In this document: positions 19,285-28,452 of the stretch, piece by piece
Layout: every line of letters begins with the position of its first letter
Position numbering within the stretch: the first letter of the stretch is position 1
NCBI GenBank assembly: GCA_002746535.1
Contig: NVWA01000005.1
Location: forward strand, 86,047 to 150,046
DNA length: 64,000 nt
Direction of reading: 5' to 3'
Source: Planctomycetota bacterium
Lineage (GTDB): Bacteria > Planctomycetota > GCA-2746535
The notes under the pieces: generated by a model
The model's database searches: none
What the model was told of the DNA's origin: nothing
Seen by the model: only the letters and a program-made list of their open reading frames with translations
Made by a program: the position numbers and the translations under genes

Positions 19285-20277
19285 ATGGGCTTTAAAACAG
19301 CGATCATGGGTGCGACAGGTGCAGTCGGACAAGAATTATTAGAACTTTTGGACGAAAGGAATTTTCCTTTAGATTCATTGAAACTTTTAGCTTCTAAACG
19401 ATCGGCTGGTAAAAAAATAAAATTCAAGGGTGAAGAATTAATCGTTGAAGAATTAACGCATGATTCGTTTCAAGGTCTTGATTTAGTTTTGTCTTCTGCA
19501 GGCGGATCAATCAGTAAAGAATTCGCACCAAGTGCTGTTAAAGCTGGTGCTGTTGTTGTTGATAATACAAGTTTTTATCGAATGGATCCAACTGTGCCAT
19601 TAGTTGTACCTGAAATTAATCCTGAAAAAATAAAAGAACATAATGGCATCATTGCCAACCCAAATTGTTCAACAATATTAATGTTATTACCCTTATGGCC
19701 TTTGCATCAAAAATTTGGTGTTAAAAGAATTACAGCTGCTACATACCAAGCTGCCAGTGGTGCCGGAGCACAAGCCATGTTAGAACTCGAAGAAGAATCT
19801 GTTGCCTTGGCTGAGGGAAAAGAATACAAAAGAACCGTAATACCCCATCAATATGCTTATAATTTATTTCCGCATAATTCACCTATGATGGAAAATGGTT
19901 ATTGTGAAGAAGAATGGAAAATGGTTAATGAAACAAGAAAAATATTTGGCGAAGAAGATTTTTGCGTTTCGGCTACTTGTGTTAGAGTGCCAGTACTAAG
20001 AGCACATTCAGAAGCCTTAAATATAGAATTCAATAATGAAATTGATATTAAAGAAGCCTATAAAGTTTTGGAAGCGGCACCAGGTGTTGAAGTCTTTGAA
20101 AAAAGAGAAGAAAACCGTTGGCCAATGCCCATAGATGCTTCTGGAAAAGATCCTGTTTATGTAGGTCGTTTACGTAAAGATATTTCAAATCCAAACTGCA
20201 TTGATTTATGGCTTGTAGGAGATCAAATTAGAAAAGGTGCGGCTTTAAATGCCGTACAAATTGCAGAACTTTTATAA
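19285..20277 (+). CDS. asd: Aspartate-semialdehyde dehydrogenase
   Basis: A 330 aa enzyme that reduces beta-aspartyl phosphate to aspartate semialdehyde with NADPH, the branch point to lysine/diaminopimelate, methionine and threonine. The N-terminal Rossmann motif GATGAVGQE (residues 9-17) binds NADP. The nucleophile Cys128 sits in NPNCSTI, and RVPVLRAHSE holds the active-site His. The length is that of the Gram-positive-like ASADH clade. GGAG lies upstream of the ATG. It is followed after 24 bp by bcp in the same direction, and the pair is closed by a strong terminator. Confidence 0.96.
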   Translation: MGFKTAIMGATGAVGQELLELLDERNFPLDSLKLLASKRSAGKKIKFKGEELIVEELTHDSFQGLDLVLSSAGGSISKEFAPSAVKAGAVVVDNTSFYRMDPTVPLVVPEINPEKIKEHNGIIANPNCSTILMLLPLWPLHQKFGVKRITAATYQAASGAGAQAMLELEEESVALAEGKEYKRTVIPHQYAYNLFPHNSPMMENGYCEEEWKMVNETRKIFGEEDFCVSATCVRVPVLRAHSEALNIEFNNEIDIKEAYKVLEAAPGVEVFEKREENRWPMPIDASGKDPVYVGRLRKDISNPNCIDLWLVGDQIRKGAALNAVQIAELL

Positions 20278-20301
20278 TAATAGCACCAAGGAGAAAAAAA
20301 T

Positions 20302-20775
20302 ATGGCAAAAAAGAAAGAATGGTTATTAAAAAGTGGCGACAAATGCCCAAACTTTAATTTATTAGATCAAGATGAGAAAAAAGTAAAATTATCTGACTTT
20401 AAAGGCAAGAAACTATTAATTTACTTTTACCCACGTGCTAGTACACCCGGCTGTACAACACAAACATGTGCTGTGAATGATAATTTAAAGCAATTTAAAA
20501 AATTAAAAGTAGCTACTTTAGGTGTTAGTCCGGATACTCCTGGAAAACAAAAAAAGTTTTCTGATAAATATGATATTAAGTTTCCATTGCTCTGTGATGA
20601 AGAAAACAAGATGGCCGAAGCCTTTGGAGTTTGGGGTGAAAAGAACATGTATGGCAAAAAGTATATGGGGATTATTCGTTCGTCATTTTTAATTGATGGC
20701 AAAGGTAAGATTATCGAAGCTTGGTATAAAGTAAGTCCAAAAGATACGGTACCAAATGCCGTTGAAACCCTCTAA
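20302..20775 (+). CDS. bcp: Thioredoxin-dependent peroxiredoxin, Bcp/PrxQ type
   Basis: A 157 aa thiol peroxidase. The peroxidatic Cys51 and resolving Cys56 lie in the ASTPGCTTQTC motif, the CxxxxC arrangement of the Bcp/PrxQ subfamily with the conserved TPGC. YFYPRA precedes it. It reduces H2O2 and organic hydroperoxides in the cytoplasm using thioredoxin. AAGGAG is placed ideally before the ATG. Second gene after asd; metabolic coupling between the two is not obvious. Confidence 0.95.
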   Translation: MAKKKEWLLKSGDKCPNFNLLDQDEKKVKLSDFKGKKLLIYFYPRASTPGCTTQTCAVNDNLKQFKKLKVATLGVSPDTPGKQKKFSDKYDIKFPLLCDEENKMAEAFGVWGEKNMYGKKYMGIIRSSFLIDGKGKIIEAWYKVSPKDTVPNAVETL

Positions 20776-20790
20776 TTAATTCCTTCTAGA

Positions 20791-20818
20791 AAAGCGGGCG
20801 CACTCGTCCGCTTTTTTT
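20791..20818 (+). terminator. Intrinsic terminator after bcp
   Basis: AAAGCGGGCG, loop CACT, CGTCCGCTTT followed by a T run: an 8-bp GC-rich stem (one G-T pair) extended by A-T pairs. It lies 15 bp after the bcp stop and ends the asd-bcp transcript. Confidence 0.9.
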
Positions 20819-20855
20819 CAAAACAAATGCAAATTATGAAAAGATAGCTCCCCGA

Positions 20856-20880
20856 GACTTCGAACAGCTTGTCCGAAGTC
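20856..20880. repeat. GC-rich hairpin downstream of pseudopilin gene 1
   Basis: GACTTCG and CGAAGTC form a perfect 7-bp stem, with an inner ACA/TGT after one mismatch. There is no T-tract on either side. It lies 15 bp after the stop of the minus-strand pseudopilin and shares CGAACAG with the second hairpin element at 21738-21793. It may be a transcript-end stabiliser or a degraded palindromic repeat. Confidence 0.45.
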
Positions 20881-20894
20881 CCTGGAAAATGAAT

Positions 20895-21695
20895 TTACTC
20901 TTCAACAAAAGATTTATAAAATACTGAATCTGATTTTCTTCCAATAATTTCAGTTGATCCACCATTGCCGTTTACACCAAAAACTTTTCTTAATGTTGCC
21001 TTAGCGTCATGCTTTTTAATTTTCTTCAAAGCTACATAATGAGCAATTACGGGAACTATTTTTTTTATTTTGTCTTTAAAATCATACTCACCATAATATC
21101 TTCTCTTTTTATAACCACCTGATCCATCCATGAAAAATATAAGCCAACCCTTGCCTTGATGTACACAGTTATTAATATCAGGCTGATCGTATGTAATTCC
21201 CATGATAATATTCCCAGATGCTGCATTGGTTAAGCCTGGCTCGCAATAAACATGATGTTGCAATTTTGCATTTATTTTCCATCTCATTTTTTCATGATCC
21301 CCTACAGCCTCCAAATCTTCAGACAGAAGCATTGATTTATATCCACTCCCAACAATTCCACTGGTAAGTAATATCCCCTCATTTCCTTTCACAAGCTGCT
21401 TATTTTTGAATAATAATTTTATGATATCGGGCGACCAACACTCTTTTGTTTCTCCCCATTTTGGCAATGGTTTTGACGAGTCAAACACAACAGGATAAGG
21501 CATTTGATTAAATTGCACATCTGCAGATGCATAATCCTGCATTGCAATAACCACATTTTTTAAATTACGAAACGAAGCTGTTCTTCTTGCATTCTTCATC
21601 AAATTTTGAATCATTGGTCCAATTAACAAAATCAACGATACTAAAATAATGAAGACAATAACTAACTGAAATAAAGTGAAATTACTTTTACTCAT
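20895..21695 (-). CDS. Type IV pilin-like / pseudopilin paralogue 1
   Basis: A 266 aa protein with a class-III-type N-terminus: a short charged leader (MSKSN), then FTLFQLVIVF and a hydrophobic helix of about 25 residues. The residue before the predicted prepilin cleavage site is Asn, not the usual Gly, and position +5 is Gln instead of Glu. Both departures would weaken normal processing or assembly. The globular part shares blocks with the two upstream paralogues: MQDYAS, KECWSPDIIKLLF, DQPDINNC, FFMDGSGG, FGVNGNGGSTE and a terminal FVEE. Such pseudopilin-headed families are expanded in Lentisphaerota; function unknown. The second of two adjacent ATGs fits the RBS better. Confidence 0.75.
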   Translation of the reverse strand: MSKSNFTLFQLVIVFIILVSLILLIGPMIQNLMKNARRTASFRNLKNVVIAMQDYASADVQFNQMPYPVVFDSSKPLPKWGETKECWSPDIIKLLFKNKQLVKGNEGILLTSGIVGSGYKSMLLSEDLEAVGDHEKMRWKINAKLQHHVYCEPGLTNAASGNIIMGITYDQPDINNCVHQGKGWLIFFMDGSGGYKKRRYYGEYDFKDKIKKIVPVIAHYVALKKIKKHDAKATLRKVFGVNGNGGSTEIIGRKSDSVFYKSFVEE

Positions 21696-21737
21696 CATGC
21701 GCTTCCATTAATTAAAATAAAGAATCATTCAAGAAAA

Positions 21738-21793
21738 GGATGTCCACATCCTCCGTCGATAAATGCTACCTTCGGTAGGCGAACAGGGCATCC
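21738..21793. repeat. Compound hairpin element between pseudopilin genes 1 and 2
   Basis: GGATGTCC (21738-21745) can pair with GGGCATCC (21786-21793) and encloses a CTACC/GGTAG hairpin (21766-21778). Alternatively GGATG pairs with the adjacent CATCC (21747-21751). It is markedly more GC-rich than its surroundings. It shares CGAACAG with the hairpin at 20856-20880, again directly downstream of a pseudopilin stop. Confidence 0.45.
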
Positions 21794-21804
21794 CTAAGGT
21801 AATT

Positions 21805-22608
21805 TCACTCCTCAACAAAAGATATATAAAATGCGGAAGTTGATTTACTTCCAATTAATTCAGTTGAACCGCCATTACCATTTACACCAAAGACTTCTCT
21901 TAGTGAAGCCTTTGGATCAAGTTTTTTGACAGCTTTTAAACCAGCACCTGCACTTATAGTTCTAACTAATTTATCGGCACTATAATCAAAGTCATAATGA
22001 CCAAACAGTTTTCTTTTTTTCCAGCCACCGGAACCATCCATAAAAAAAACTATCCATCCTTCACCTTTAAAAAGACAATTATTAATATCAGGTTGATCAT
22101 ACGAAATACCCATCACCATATTTCCGCTAGCAGCATTTGTTAATTTAGGATAGCAGAAAACGTGAAAATGCAATTCAGCATCTGACTCCCATCTCATCTT
22201 ATTTACATCTCCTTTTGCATCCATATCTTCCGATAATAACATTGGATCATAGATGTCACCTGTGACACCAGTACTCACCAAAATGTTTTCATTTCCTTTC
22301 GCTAAAGTATGATTTTTAAATAATAATTTAACAATTTCAGGGGACCAACACTCTTTTGTTTCTCCCCATTTTGGCAAATTGTTTGATGGATTAAAAGCCA
22401 CTGGATAAGGCATACGGCTAAATTTAGTATCACTGCTTGCATAATCTTGCATTGATAGAACTAAATTTTTAAGATTATTAAAATTTTGAGCTCGTCCACC
22501 ACAATTAGTAGTAAATCTTTGAACTATTGGTCCCAAAATAGCTATCAAAGTAAACATAATAAATATTACTACTATAGTTTGAATCAAAGAAAAATTATTT
22601 TTATTCAT
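21805..22608 (-). CDS. Type IV pilin-like / pseudopilin paralogue 2
   Basis: A 267 aa paralogue of its two neighbours. The start is the ATG preceded by AGGAG at seven bases; a GTG one codon earlier is also open. The N-terminus is MNKNN then FSLIQTIVVIF with a single hydrophobic helix: Asn at -1 and Gln at +5, as in paralogue 1. It shares the blocks MQDYAS, KECWSPEIVKLLF, DQPDINNC, GSGGWKKRK and VNGNGGSTELIG. Closer to paralogue 3 than to paralogue 1 by eye (GVTG, LFGHYDF). Probably exposed on the periplasmic side if processed; role unknown. Confidence 0.75.
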   Translation of the reverse strand: MNKNNFSLIQTIVVIFIMFTLIAILGPIVQRFTTNCGGRAQNFNNLKNLVLSMQDYASSDTKFSRMPYPVAFNPSNNLPKWGETKECWSPEIVKLLFKNHTLAKGNENILVSTGVTGDIYDPMLLSEDMDAKGDVNKMRWESDAELHFHVFCYPKLTNAASGNMVMGISYDQPDINNCLFKGEGWIVFFMDGSGGWKKRKLFGHYDFDYSADKLVRTISAGAGLKAVKKLDPKASLREVFGVNGNGGSTELIGSKSTSAFYISFVEE

Positions 22609-22712
22609 CACGCATCTCCTAATAAGAGTTAATATGAGATACTCAAACCTGTGTTTAAGATAAAACTTCTAATAAAAATGAAGTTAAAACACTTTATAAA
22701 TTCGATTTAGGT

Positions 22713-22744
22713 AAAAAAAAAGCGTGTACATACGCACACGCTTT
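22713..22744 (-). terminator. Intrinsic terminator after pseudopilin gene 3
   Basis: On the minus strand: AAAGCGTGT, an eight-base loop, ACACGCTTT and then a T run (22713-22721). It is a perfect 9-bp stem, 16 bp beyond the stop of the 22761-23558 gene. It separates that gene transcriptionally from paralogues 1 and 2. Confidence 0.92.
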
Positions 22745-22760
22745 AAATTAGATTAGATAA

Positions 22761-23558
22761 TTATTCTTCTACAAAACCTCTAAAGAATGCAGAAGTCGAT
22801 TTCGAACCGATAACTTCAGTTGAACCGCCATTACCGTTAGAACCAAAAATTGTTCTAAGGGCTGCTGCACTATCGAAAACTTTGACCGCTGTTAAACCAG
22901 CACCACCACCAATAGTGTTAACCAATTTATCTGTGGTATGTTCAAAATCATAGCTACCAAACTGTTTTCTTTTTTTCCAACCACCTGAACCATCCATAAA
23001 GAAGACAATCCAACCTTGACCTGAAAATAAGCAGTTATTAATATCTGGCTGATCGTATGAAATACCCATTACCATATTGCCACTTGCAGCATTTGTTAAA
23101 GATTTACCACAAAATACATGATAGTGAAGTTCAGAATCTTCTTCCCATCTCATTTTATTTGCATTACCACCAGCTGCCGTATCTTCTGATAAAAACATTG
23201 GTTCATATTCTCCACCAGTTACACCAGTACTCACAAGAATCCCTTCATTACCTTTAGCCAAGTTATGTGACTTGAATAAAAGCTTCACTATCTCTGGTGA
23301 CCAACAACCTGAATCAGCACCCCAAGCAAACATCGTAGCTGACCCTTTTTGAATTGGGTAAGGCATACGACTCTTTTTAGTGTCACTACTTGCATAGTCT
23401 TGCATAGCAATAACAAGATTTTTTAAGTTATTGAATGACTGAGCTCTTTTAGCGTTAATCAACAACTTTTGGATCATAGGACCCACGAGTGCTATCAAAA
23501 TCATGATAACAACAATTACAACCATCAACTCGATGACCGAGAAATTTTTCCTTTTCAT
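22761..23558 (-). CDS. Type IV pilin-like / pseudopilin paralogue 3
   Basis: A 265 aa protein with the most canonical pilin N-terminus of the three: MKRKN then FSVIELMVVIVV, keeping Glu at +5, though Asn still stands where Gly is expected before the cleavage site. AGGAG is seven bases before the ATG, and a strong terminator follows. That combination suggests this copy is the best-expressed, ancestral member, with 1 and 2 derived by tandem duplication. The globular domain has the same Asp/Gly-rich C-terminal signature (INNC, FFMDGSGGWKKRK, NGNGGSTEVIG, FVEE). Confidence 0.8.
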   Translation of the reverse strand: MKRKNFSVIELMVVIVVIMILIALVGPMIQKLLINAKRAQSFNNLKNLVIAMQDYASSDTKKSRMPYPIQKGSATMFAWGADSGCWSPEIVKLLFKSHNLAKGNEGILVSTGVTGGEYEPMFLSEDTAAGGNANKMRWEEDSELHYHVFCGKSLTNAASGNMVMGISYDQPDINNCLFSGQGWIVFFMDGSGGWKKRKQFGSYDFEHTTDKLVNTIGGGAGLTAVKVFDSAAALRTIFGSNGNGGSTEVIGSKSTSAFFRGFVEE

Positions 23559-23731
23559 CTTGGTTCTCCTAAAAAAAATTAAAAAAAAAAAAAGGTAAAA
23601 ATGAAAACCTTAATAGCATGGTATTACTTATACATTCAATAGCAATATATTGTGTAGTTAATGCTTAGAACTAATTTGTTTAGGAAAGTACTAGTTAAGC
23701 AAAACGTAGAAAAATTTTCTGGTACAAAAGC

Positions 23732-24778
23732 CTAATTACACATTGAAAACATTTTGTCGATGGAAGCTTTTGCTTTAATTCGAATCTCTTCATTCACCTC
23801 GATAATTTGGTTTTTTGAAGGCCCATCTTTGAGCAATTGAAGGATGTTATATAGGTTATTTTTTTTCATGTATGGACAAAATTTGCAGGATCCAATAAAC
23901 TCTTTATCAGGAGCTTCTGATTCAAGCCTGTTAACTAAACCACATTCCGTCAACATCATAAATGACTTAAAACCTGAATTTTTCACGTAATCCATCATTC
24001 CGCCAGTACTACCAACATAGTCGGCTGCATTAGCCACTTCTGGTGTACATTCAGGATGAGCGACAACTTTAATTTCAGGATGTTTCTTCCTAGCCGCATC
24101 AATAAAACTTGTATCAAAAACATCATGAACAATACAAGTGCCATCAGAAGTGATAATTTCTTTATCAACACCACGTTTATCCATTTCTATTTGAATATTT
24201 TTTCCCATCAATTTATCAGGAACAAATAAAATCTTTTTCTCAGGAAGCGATTCAATGATGTGATGCACATTACTACTTGTCACGCAAACATCACATTCGG
24301 CTTTAACGTCTGCGGTACAATTAATATAGCAAACAACAGCAGCATCAGGATATTTTTTTTTAAGCACTACTAATTCTTCACCGGTCAACGAATCAGCTAA
24401 CGAACAACCTGATTCATGATCAGGAACTAGAACCTGTGCTTCTGGAGATAAAATCTTAGCCGTTTCGGCCATAAAAACAACACCGGCAAAAATAATAATA
24501 TCAGCATTTGTATTTCGAGCATCTAAACTCAAGGCATAAGAATCACCCTTAAGATCAGACACACCATATACAATTTCTGGATCGACATATGAGTGAGCCA
24601 AAATAATCGCATTCTTTTCTTTTTTTAATTCATTGATTTCTAAAGTAGTCGGCGCAATCAATCGGCATGCTTCTAGAGTCCATTCTGAACAGGCACCACC
24701 TTTGACCGTCTCTAAATGCTGAAAAAGTCTTTTGGCTTCTTCATCTAATTTTTCATCAGGATACATTTTTGTTTCCAA
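23732..24778 (-). CDS. nadA: Quinolinate synthase
   Basis: A 348 aa NadA that condenses iminoaspartate with dihydroxyacetone phosphate to quinolinate in NAD synthesis, using an oxygen-sensitive 4Fe-4S cluster. Candidate cluster cysteines are in VCYINC, TECGLV and GSCKFCPYM. Substrate-binding signatures are AHSYVDPEIV near the N-terminus, HPECTPEV and the STGGMMDYV stretch. The frame begins at a TTG with GGAG five bases upstream; an ATG four codons later (24766) is an alternative start. No nadB or nadC lies adjacent. It is preceded by a 173 bp gap from the pseudopilin array. Confidence 0.94.
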   Translation of the reverse strand: METKMYPDEKLDEEAKRLFQHLETVKGGACSEWTLEACRLIAPTTLEINELKKEKNAIILAHSYVDPEIVYGVSDLKGDSYALSLDARNTNADIIIFAGVVFMAETAKILSPEAQVLVPDHESGCSLADSLTGEELVVLKKKYPDAAVVCYINCTADVKAECDVCVTSSNVHHIIESLPEKKILFVPDKLMGKNIQIEMDKRGVDKEIITSDGTCIVHDVFDTSFIDAARKKHPEIKVVAHPECTPEVANAADYVGSTGGMMDYVKNSGFKSFMMLTECGLVNRLESEAPDKEFIGSCKFCPYMKKNNLYNILQLLKDGPSKNQIIEVNEEIRIKAKASIDKMFSMCN

Positions 24779-24971
24779 ACAAACTCCAAATTAAAAAAAT
24801 TGCTTAGTGTAATTTCAAAATCAGAAAGAAGGAATTATAACCTATGTTTAATTAATTATCACCTTCTAATAAATAGAAATACTAGATATATTTTTGATCT
24901 TTTATATATTTGCGGATCATATTTAATTAATAAAAACTTGAAAAGATACTTAGATTTAAGGGAATCAAAAT

Positions 24972-25421
24972 ATGGCAGAATCTATTGCAGATGCACTCAT
25001 CAAACCAACACTATCACTAGTGTGCCCCTATTGTCAAAAATTTCACAAAATACCAAATAATATAACCGTAGAAACTACAGAGTGCAATAAATGCAGTAAA
25101 AAGATTCGTTTGCCAAAAAATCTTTCTGAGATGGAGGAGCAATTAAATAATTTTAATCAATTCGGTTCCTTAAAGGAAGAAAATCGAAAATTGTTACAGG
25201 TTGTTCTTGATCAAGAAGATGAAATTAAACAAATTAAAGAAAAAGCAAATTTTGTCGGAATTCTCCCTCAAAATGCAAAGAGAACATTAGGGATTATTGA
25301 TGAGTTAAAAGAAACTTTAGTTAGCTTTGAGGATGATCTAAATAATTTATCAAAAATTAATTTGGTTGATTTGGATAATTCAGAATCTAGTTCTTCGGAT
25401 GACATAAAAGACGAAACTTAA
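24972..25421 (+). CDS. Small zinc-ribbon coiled-coil protein
   Basis: A 149 aa cytoplasmic protein. An N-terminal zinc-ribbon-like motif has two CxxC pairs (C18-P-Y-C21 and C38-N-K-C41) sixteen residues apart. Charged helices predicted to coil follow (about 52-125), then a Ser/Asp-rich acidic tail. Unrecognised family; ribbon plus coiled coil suggests a nucleic-acid- or protein-binding adaptor. It converges with the hybrid histidine kinase gene across 48 bp. The frame-shifted 86 aa ORF overlapping its start (24800-25060) has no coding features. Confidence 0.6.
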   Translation: MAESIADALIKPTLSLVCPYCQKFHKIPNNITVETTECNKCSKKIRLPKNLSEMEEQLNNFNQFGSLKEENRKLLQVVLDQEDEIKQIKEKANFVGILPQNAKRTLGIIDELKETLVSFEDDLNNLSKINLVDLDNSESSSSDDIKDET

Positions 25422-25469
25422 TTCAATAAGTTTTACATTAAAGAAATAAAAAACTCACTTTCTTTCACA

Positions 25470-28340
25470 CTAATTAGACAATTCCTTTGCAATGGTATTT
25501 AAAAAAACTTTCTCTTCATAAGGCTTTTGAAGGAAAGGAATATTTCGCTCCTTAATTATCTCTTCATCTACCAAATGACTTGAATAACCAGAGGCAATTA
25601 TGGCTTGCACATTTGGATTAATTTCCACAAATTTTTTCAACAATTCCGTACCTGTTATTTTTGGCATCAACATGTCTAGTATCACCAAATCAATGCTGCT
25701 GAATTTTTGTTTATAAAGATCAATAGCACTGAGACCATTTTGCTCAATTAAAACGTGACAACCAGCCTCAGCAAGAGTCTCTTTAGCAACGATACAGTTC
25801 AAAAGTTCATCATCTACAACAAGAATTGTTTTATTTGTAAGTGAAACCACATTAGCATTCGTATTTAGTTCTTCTTCAACCATGGTATCTAAAGAGGGTA
25901 AATATATGATAAACTCAGCGCCCTCTCCAACTTCACTATTCACTCGTATCGCACCCTTGTGGGAAATAATGGTTCCGTATACAACCGCTAGACCTAGTCC
26001 TGTACCTTTACCTTTTTCTTTCGTCGTAAAAAATGGTTCAAAAATATTATTTAACATTGATTTAGAAATACCGACGCCCGTATCACTAATTATAAGTTGA
26101 AAAAATACACCTGGATTTACTTTTAGGCTTTCTGCCATTTCTACATCAACTTCAATTTGACTAGTTGATATTGACAATGTGCCGCCATTTGGCATTGCGT
26201 CCTTGGCATTCATAGAAATATTTAAAATTGTATTATGCAATTGGGAGACACTACCAAGAATATTATATTTTGTAGACTCTAAATTTAAGTCTATCTTTAT
26301 TGAAGGATCAAAAGTTATCTCAACAAGTTGTATAATTTCTCTAATGACATCATGACAATCGAGACAAACTAACTTAGGTTTATCTCGGCGCGAGAAAGCT
26401 AATAACTGCGATGTTAATGTAGTAGCTCGTCGACTCGTTATCAAAATATTTTCTACATATCTCAATGTCTCCGAATCATCAGAATGCTTCTTTTTAAGAA
26501 AGTTTGCGCAACCCAAAATACCGGTTAACATGTTATTAAAATCATGAGCGATACCTCCAGACAATTGCCCAATTAACCTCATCTTTTCAGATTGTTGCAA
26601 CTGTTCCTCTAGATTCACTTGGTTGGTCATATCTCTGCAAAGTACAACACACCCATTTAATTCCACACCGTATTGCCTTAATGGGCTGACCGAAATTTGC
26701 ACTGGTACCATATTTTGATTAACGGATACAACTGTGATTAAATCTTGTGAATTGATAGGAGAACCAGATTCAATGACTCTCTTGGCAATTTTGTAAGAAT
26801 CCTCTTCCTTGTTTAAAAATTTTAAGATATGATTTATTTCTTTTCCCAAGGCATCTTTTTTATTAAAACCAGTTAATGCTTCAGCTTTTGTATTCATTTT
26901 AGTGATCAAGCCATTTTCATTCGTGGCAAAAACTCCATCTTCTAGACTATTAATAATCGTAGATAAAAATTGCTCATTATCAGTTTGCAAAGCCTCAAAT
27001 TCTTTTCTTCGCAAAGTATTGATAAAAACTTCGCCTACCATTCTAATTAAATTAATTTCGTCAGAATCCCACGTTTTGGAATGTTGAAAGCACTGAAGTC
27101 CCAAGGCTCCTTTAACCTTGCCCTCAATATATAAAGGAACACAGAGAATTGCTTCGACGTTTTTAGAAAACCATGAATCTTTTTCTTCTCTTAACGAATC
27201 GTCCAAAACATTTAAATCAGAATATGATAATATTTTTCCCTTAAGAATTTCTTGTAGTCCAAAATGGTCTTCACTTTTAAACTCTCTAAATTCAAAGTTT
27301 TTAGGGTATTCAAAACCAGATCTTGCCCATAAAAAATTACACCTAGCCATTCTATGATCGCGACCAAACAGACATAAAAATGAGCGGTCTATATCTAAAA
27401 AAGTTCCTAAAATATCTAGCGCGATATTAATTCCAATATTCACTTTATCATTTTGTAAATTAATAAAATTTGAAGAGATGGCGCTAATCATTCTTTCAAA
27501 TTCCATACGATATTTTAGCTGATCTTCTATTATTTTTTTTTGCGAAACATCTTGAATGGTACCGTGAATATTCATTAATATTTTATCTTCATATTCACTC
27601 TCAAATGTAATATTTATGTATTTCAATTTTCCATTGATTTGAATTTTGGCTTCTTCAATAAAACTCAATTCATTATTATTCACCTTTGATAAAATATCTT
27701 TTATTAATATTTTCCAATCATAAGGATCAAACAGATCTTTTAATGCATTGTAGGTTAACTCATCAGTTTGATTAATTTCATCTGCTAAAAAAGACCACAA
27801 TTCTTGGTTTAAATTAAATTTTTTATTTTTAATGGACCAACGCCAACTACCTATATGAGCAATTTTTTCCGTCTTTCGTAAATCGCTTTCACTTTTTATC
27901 AAAGAATCTACAATAATATCTCTGTAGGAATTATCCCTAATGACGCCAACGACTTTTATTAAATTACCCTTTAAATCTAAAATAGGATTGCCACTAAGAT
28001 CTAGAGAGTACTCCTCCCCTTTTGAAATCAGTTTAAATTTTATTAAAAAAGGAGCTTTATTTTTTAAATGATTTATTAATTCATTTTTAACTCTATTTTG
28101 ATCATTTGGAGATATCTGATTAATAATTAAATTTATATCAACTTCATTCTCTAGTGAATCATTTAAAAGCTTTGTAATAAAGGGCGAACAACTCATGGAA
28201 TTACTTCTTAAATCCCATTCCCACGAACCAACTTTAATCATGTCAAGAGCATATCCAAATTCTGACAAATAATCAGCATCATCACCGATTAATTTATGAC
28301 CAGAACTAGGAATGAATTTTAATTTTCCCCAATCATTCAT
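25470..28340 (-). CDS. Hybrid sensor histidine kinase (PAS-PAS-GAF-PAS-HK-REC)
   Basis: A 956 aa soluble sensor kinase with no TM segment. Order: two PAS-like folds (about 30-130 and 150-270; WEWDLRS and GSWRWSIKN are typical starts), a GAF domain (about 285-440), a third PAS (about 455-570; LEDGVFATNENG), HisKA with phospho-His599 in GGIAHDFNNMLTG, HATPase (NAKDAMPNGG, DTGVGIS, GKGTGLGLAVVYG), and a C-terminal receiver with acceptor Asp889 (VILDMLMPK) and Lys in FLQKPY. The HDFNN H-box belongs to the HWE-free hybrid kinases often acting through phosphorelay. No dedicated response regulator lies adjacent. Signal unknown. Confidence 0.93.
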   Translation of the reverse strand: MNDWGKLKFIPSSGHKLIGDDADYLSEFGYALDMIKVGSWEWDLRSNSMSCSPFITKLLNDSLENEVDINLIINQISPNDQNRVKNELINHLKNKAPFLIKFKLISKGEEYSLDLSGNPILDLKGNLIKVVGVIRDNSYRDIIVDSLIKSESDLRKTEKIAHIGSWRWSIKNKKFNLNQELWSFLADEINQTDELTYNALKDLFDPYDWKILIKDILSKVNNNELSFIEEAKIQINGKLKYINITFESEYEDKILMNIHGTIQDVSQKKIIEDQLKYRMEFERMISAISSNFINLQNDKVNIGINIALDILGTFLDIDRSFLCLFGRDHRMARCNFLWARSGFEYPKNFEFREFKSEDHFGLQEILKGKILSYSDLNVLDDSLREEKDSWFSKNVEAILCVPLYIEGKVKGALGLQCFQHSKTWDSDEINLIRMVGEVFINTLRRKEFEALQTDNEQFLSTIINSLEDGVFATNENGLITKMNTKAEALTGFNKKDALGKEINHILKFLNKEEDSYKIAKRVIESGSPINSQDLITVVSVNQNMVPVQISVSPLRQYGVELNGCVVLCRDMTNQVNLEEQLQQSEKMRLIGQLSGGIAHDFNNMLTGILGCANFLKKKHSDDSETLRYVENILITSRRATTLTSQLLAFSRRDKPKLVCLDCHDVIREIIQLVEITFDPSIKIDLNLESTKYNILGSVSQLHNTILNISMNAKDAMPNGGTLSISTSQIEVDVEMAESLKVNPGVFFQLIISDTGVGISKSMLNNIFEPFFTTKEKGKGTGLGLAVVYGTIISHKGAIRVNSEVGEGAEFIIYLPSLDTMVEEELNTNANVVSLTNKTILVVDDELLNCIVAKETLAEAGCHVLIEQNGLSAIDLYKQKFSSIDLVILDMLMPKITGTELLKKFVEINPNVQAIIASGYSSHLVDEEIIKERNIPFLQKPYEEKVFLNTIAKELSN

Positions 28341-28452
28341 ATAATTACTTGCTAAAGTTGAATTCTTAAAATAATTTAATACTGAATATTAAACAGTCAG
28401 AATCGTAAATAAAGCATCAATATTACTTATTTATAGGGAAAGAAATAATTAC

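Noticed and set aside
24800..25060. 86-aa ORF overlapping the zinc-ribbon gene start
   Set aside because: No RBS or motif; the overlapping frame from 24972 has two CxxC pairs and a coiled coil, so it is the real gene.
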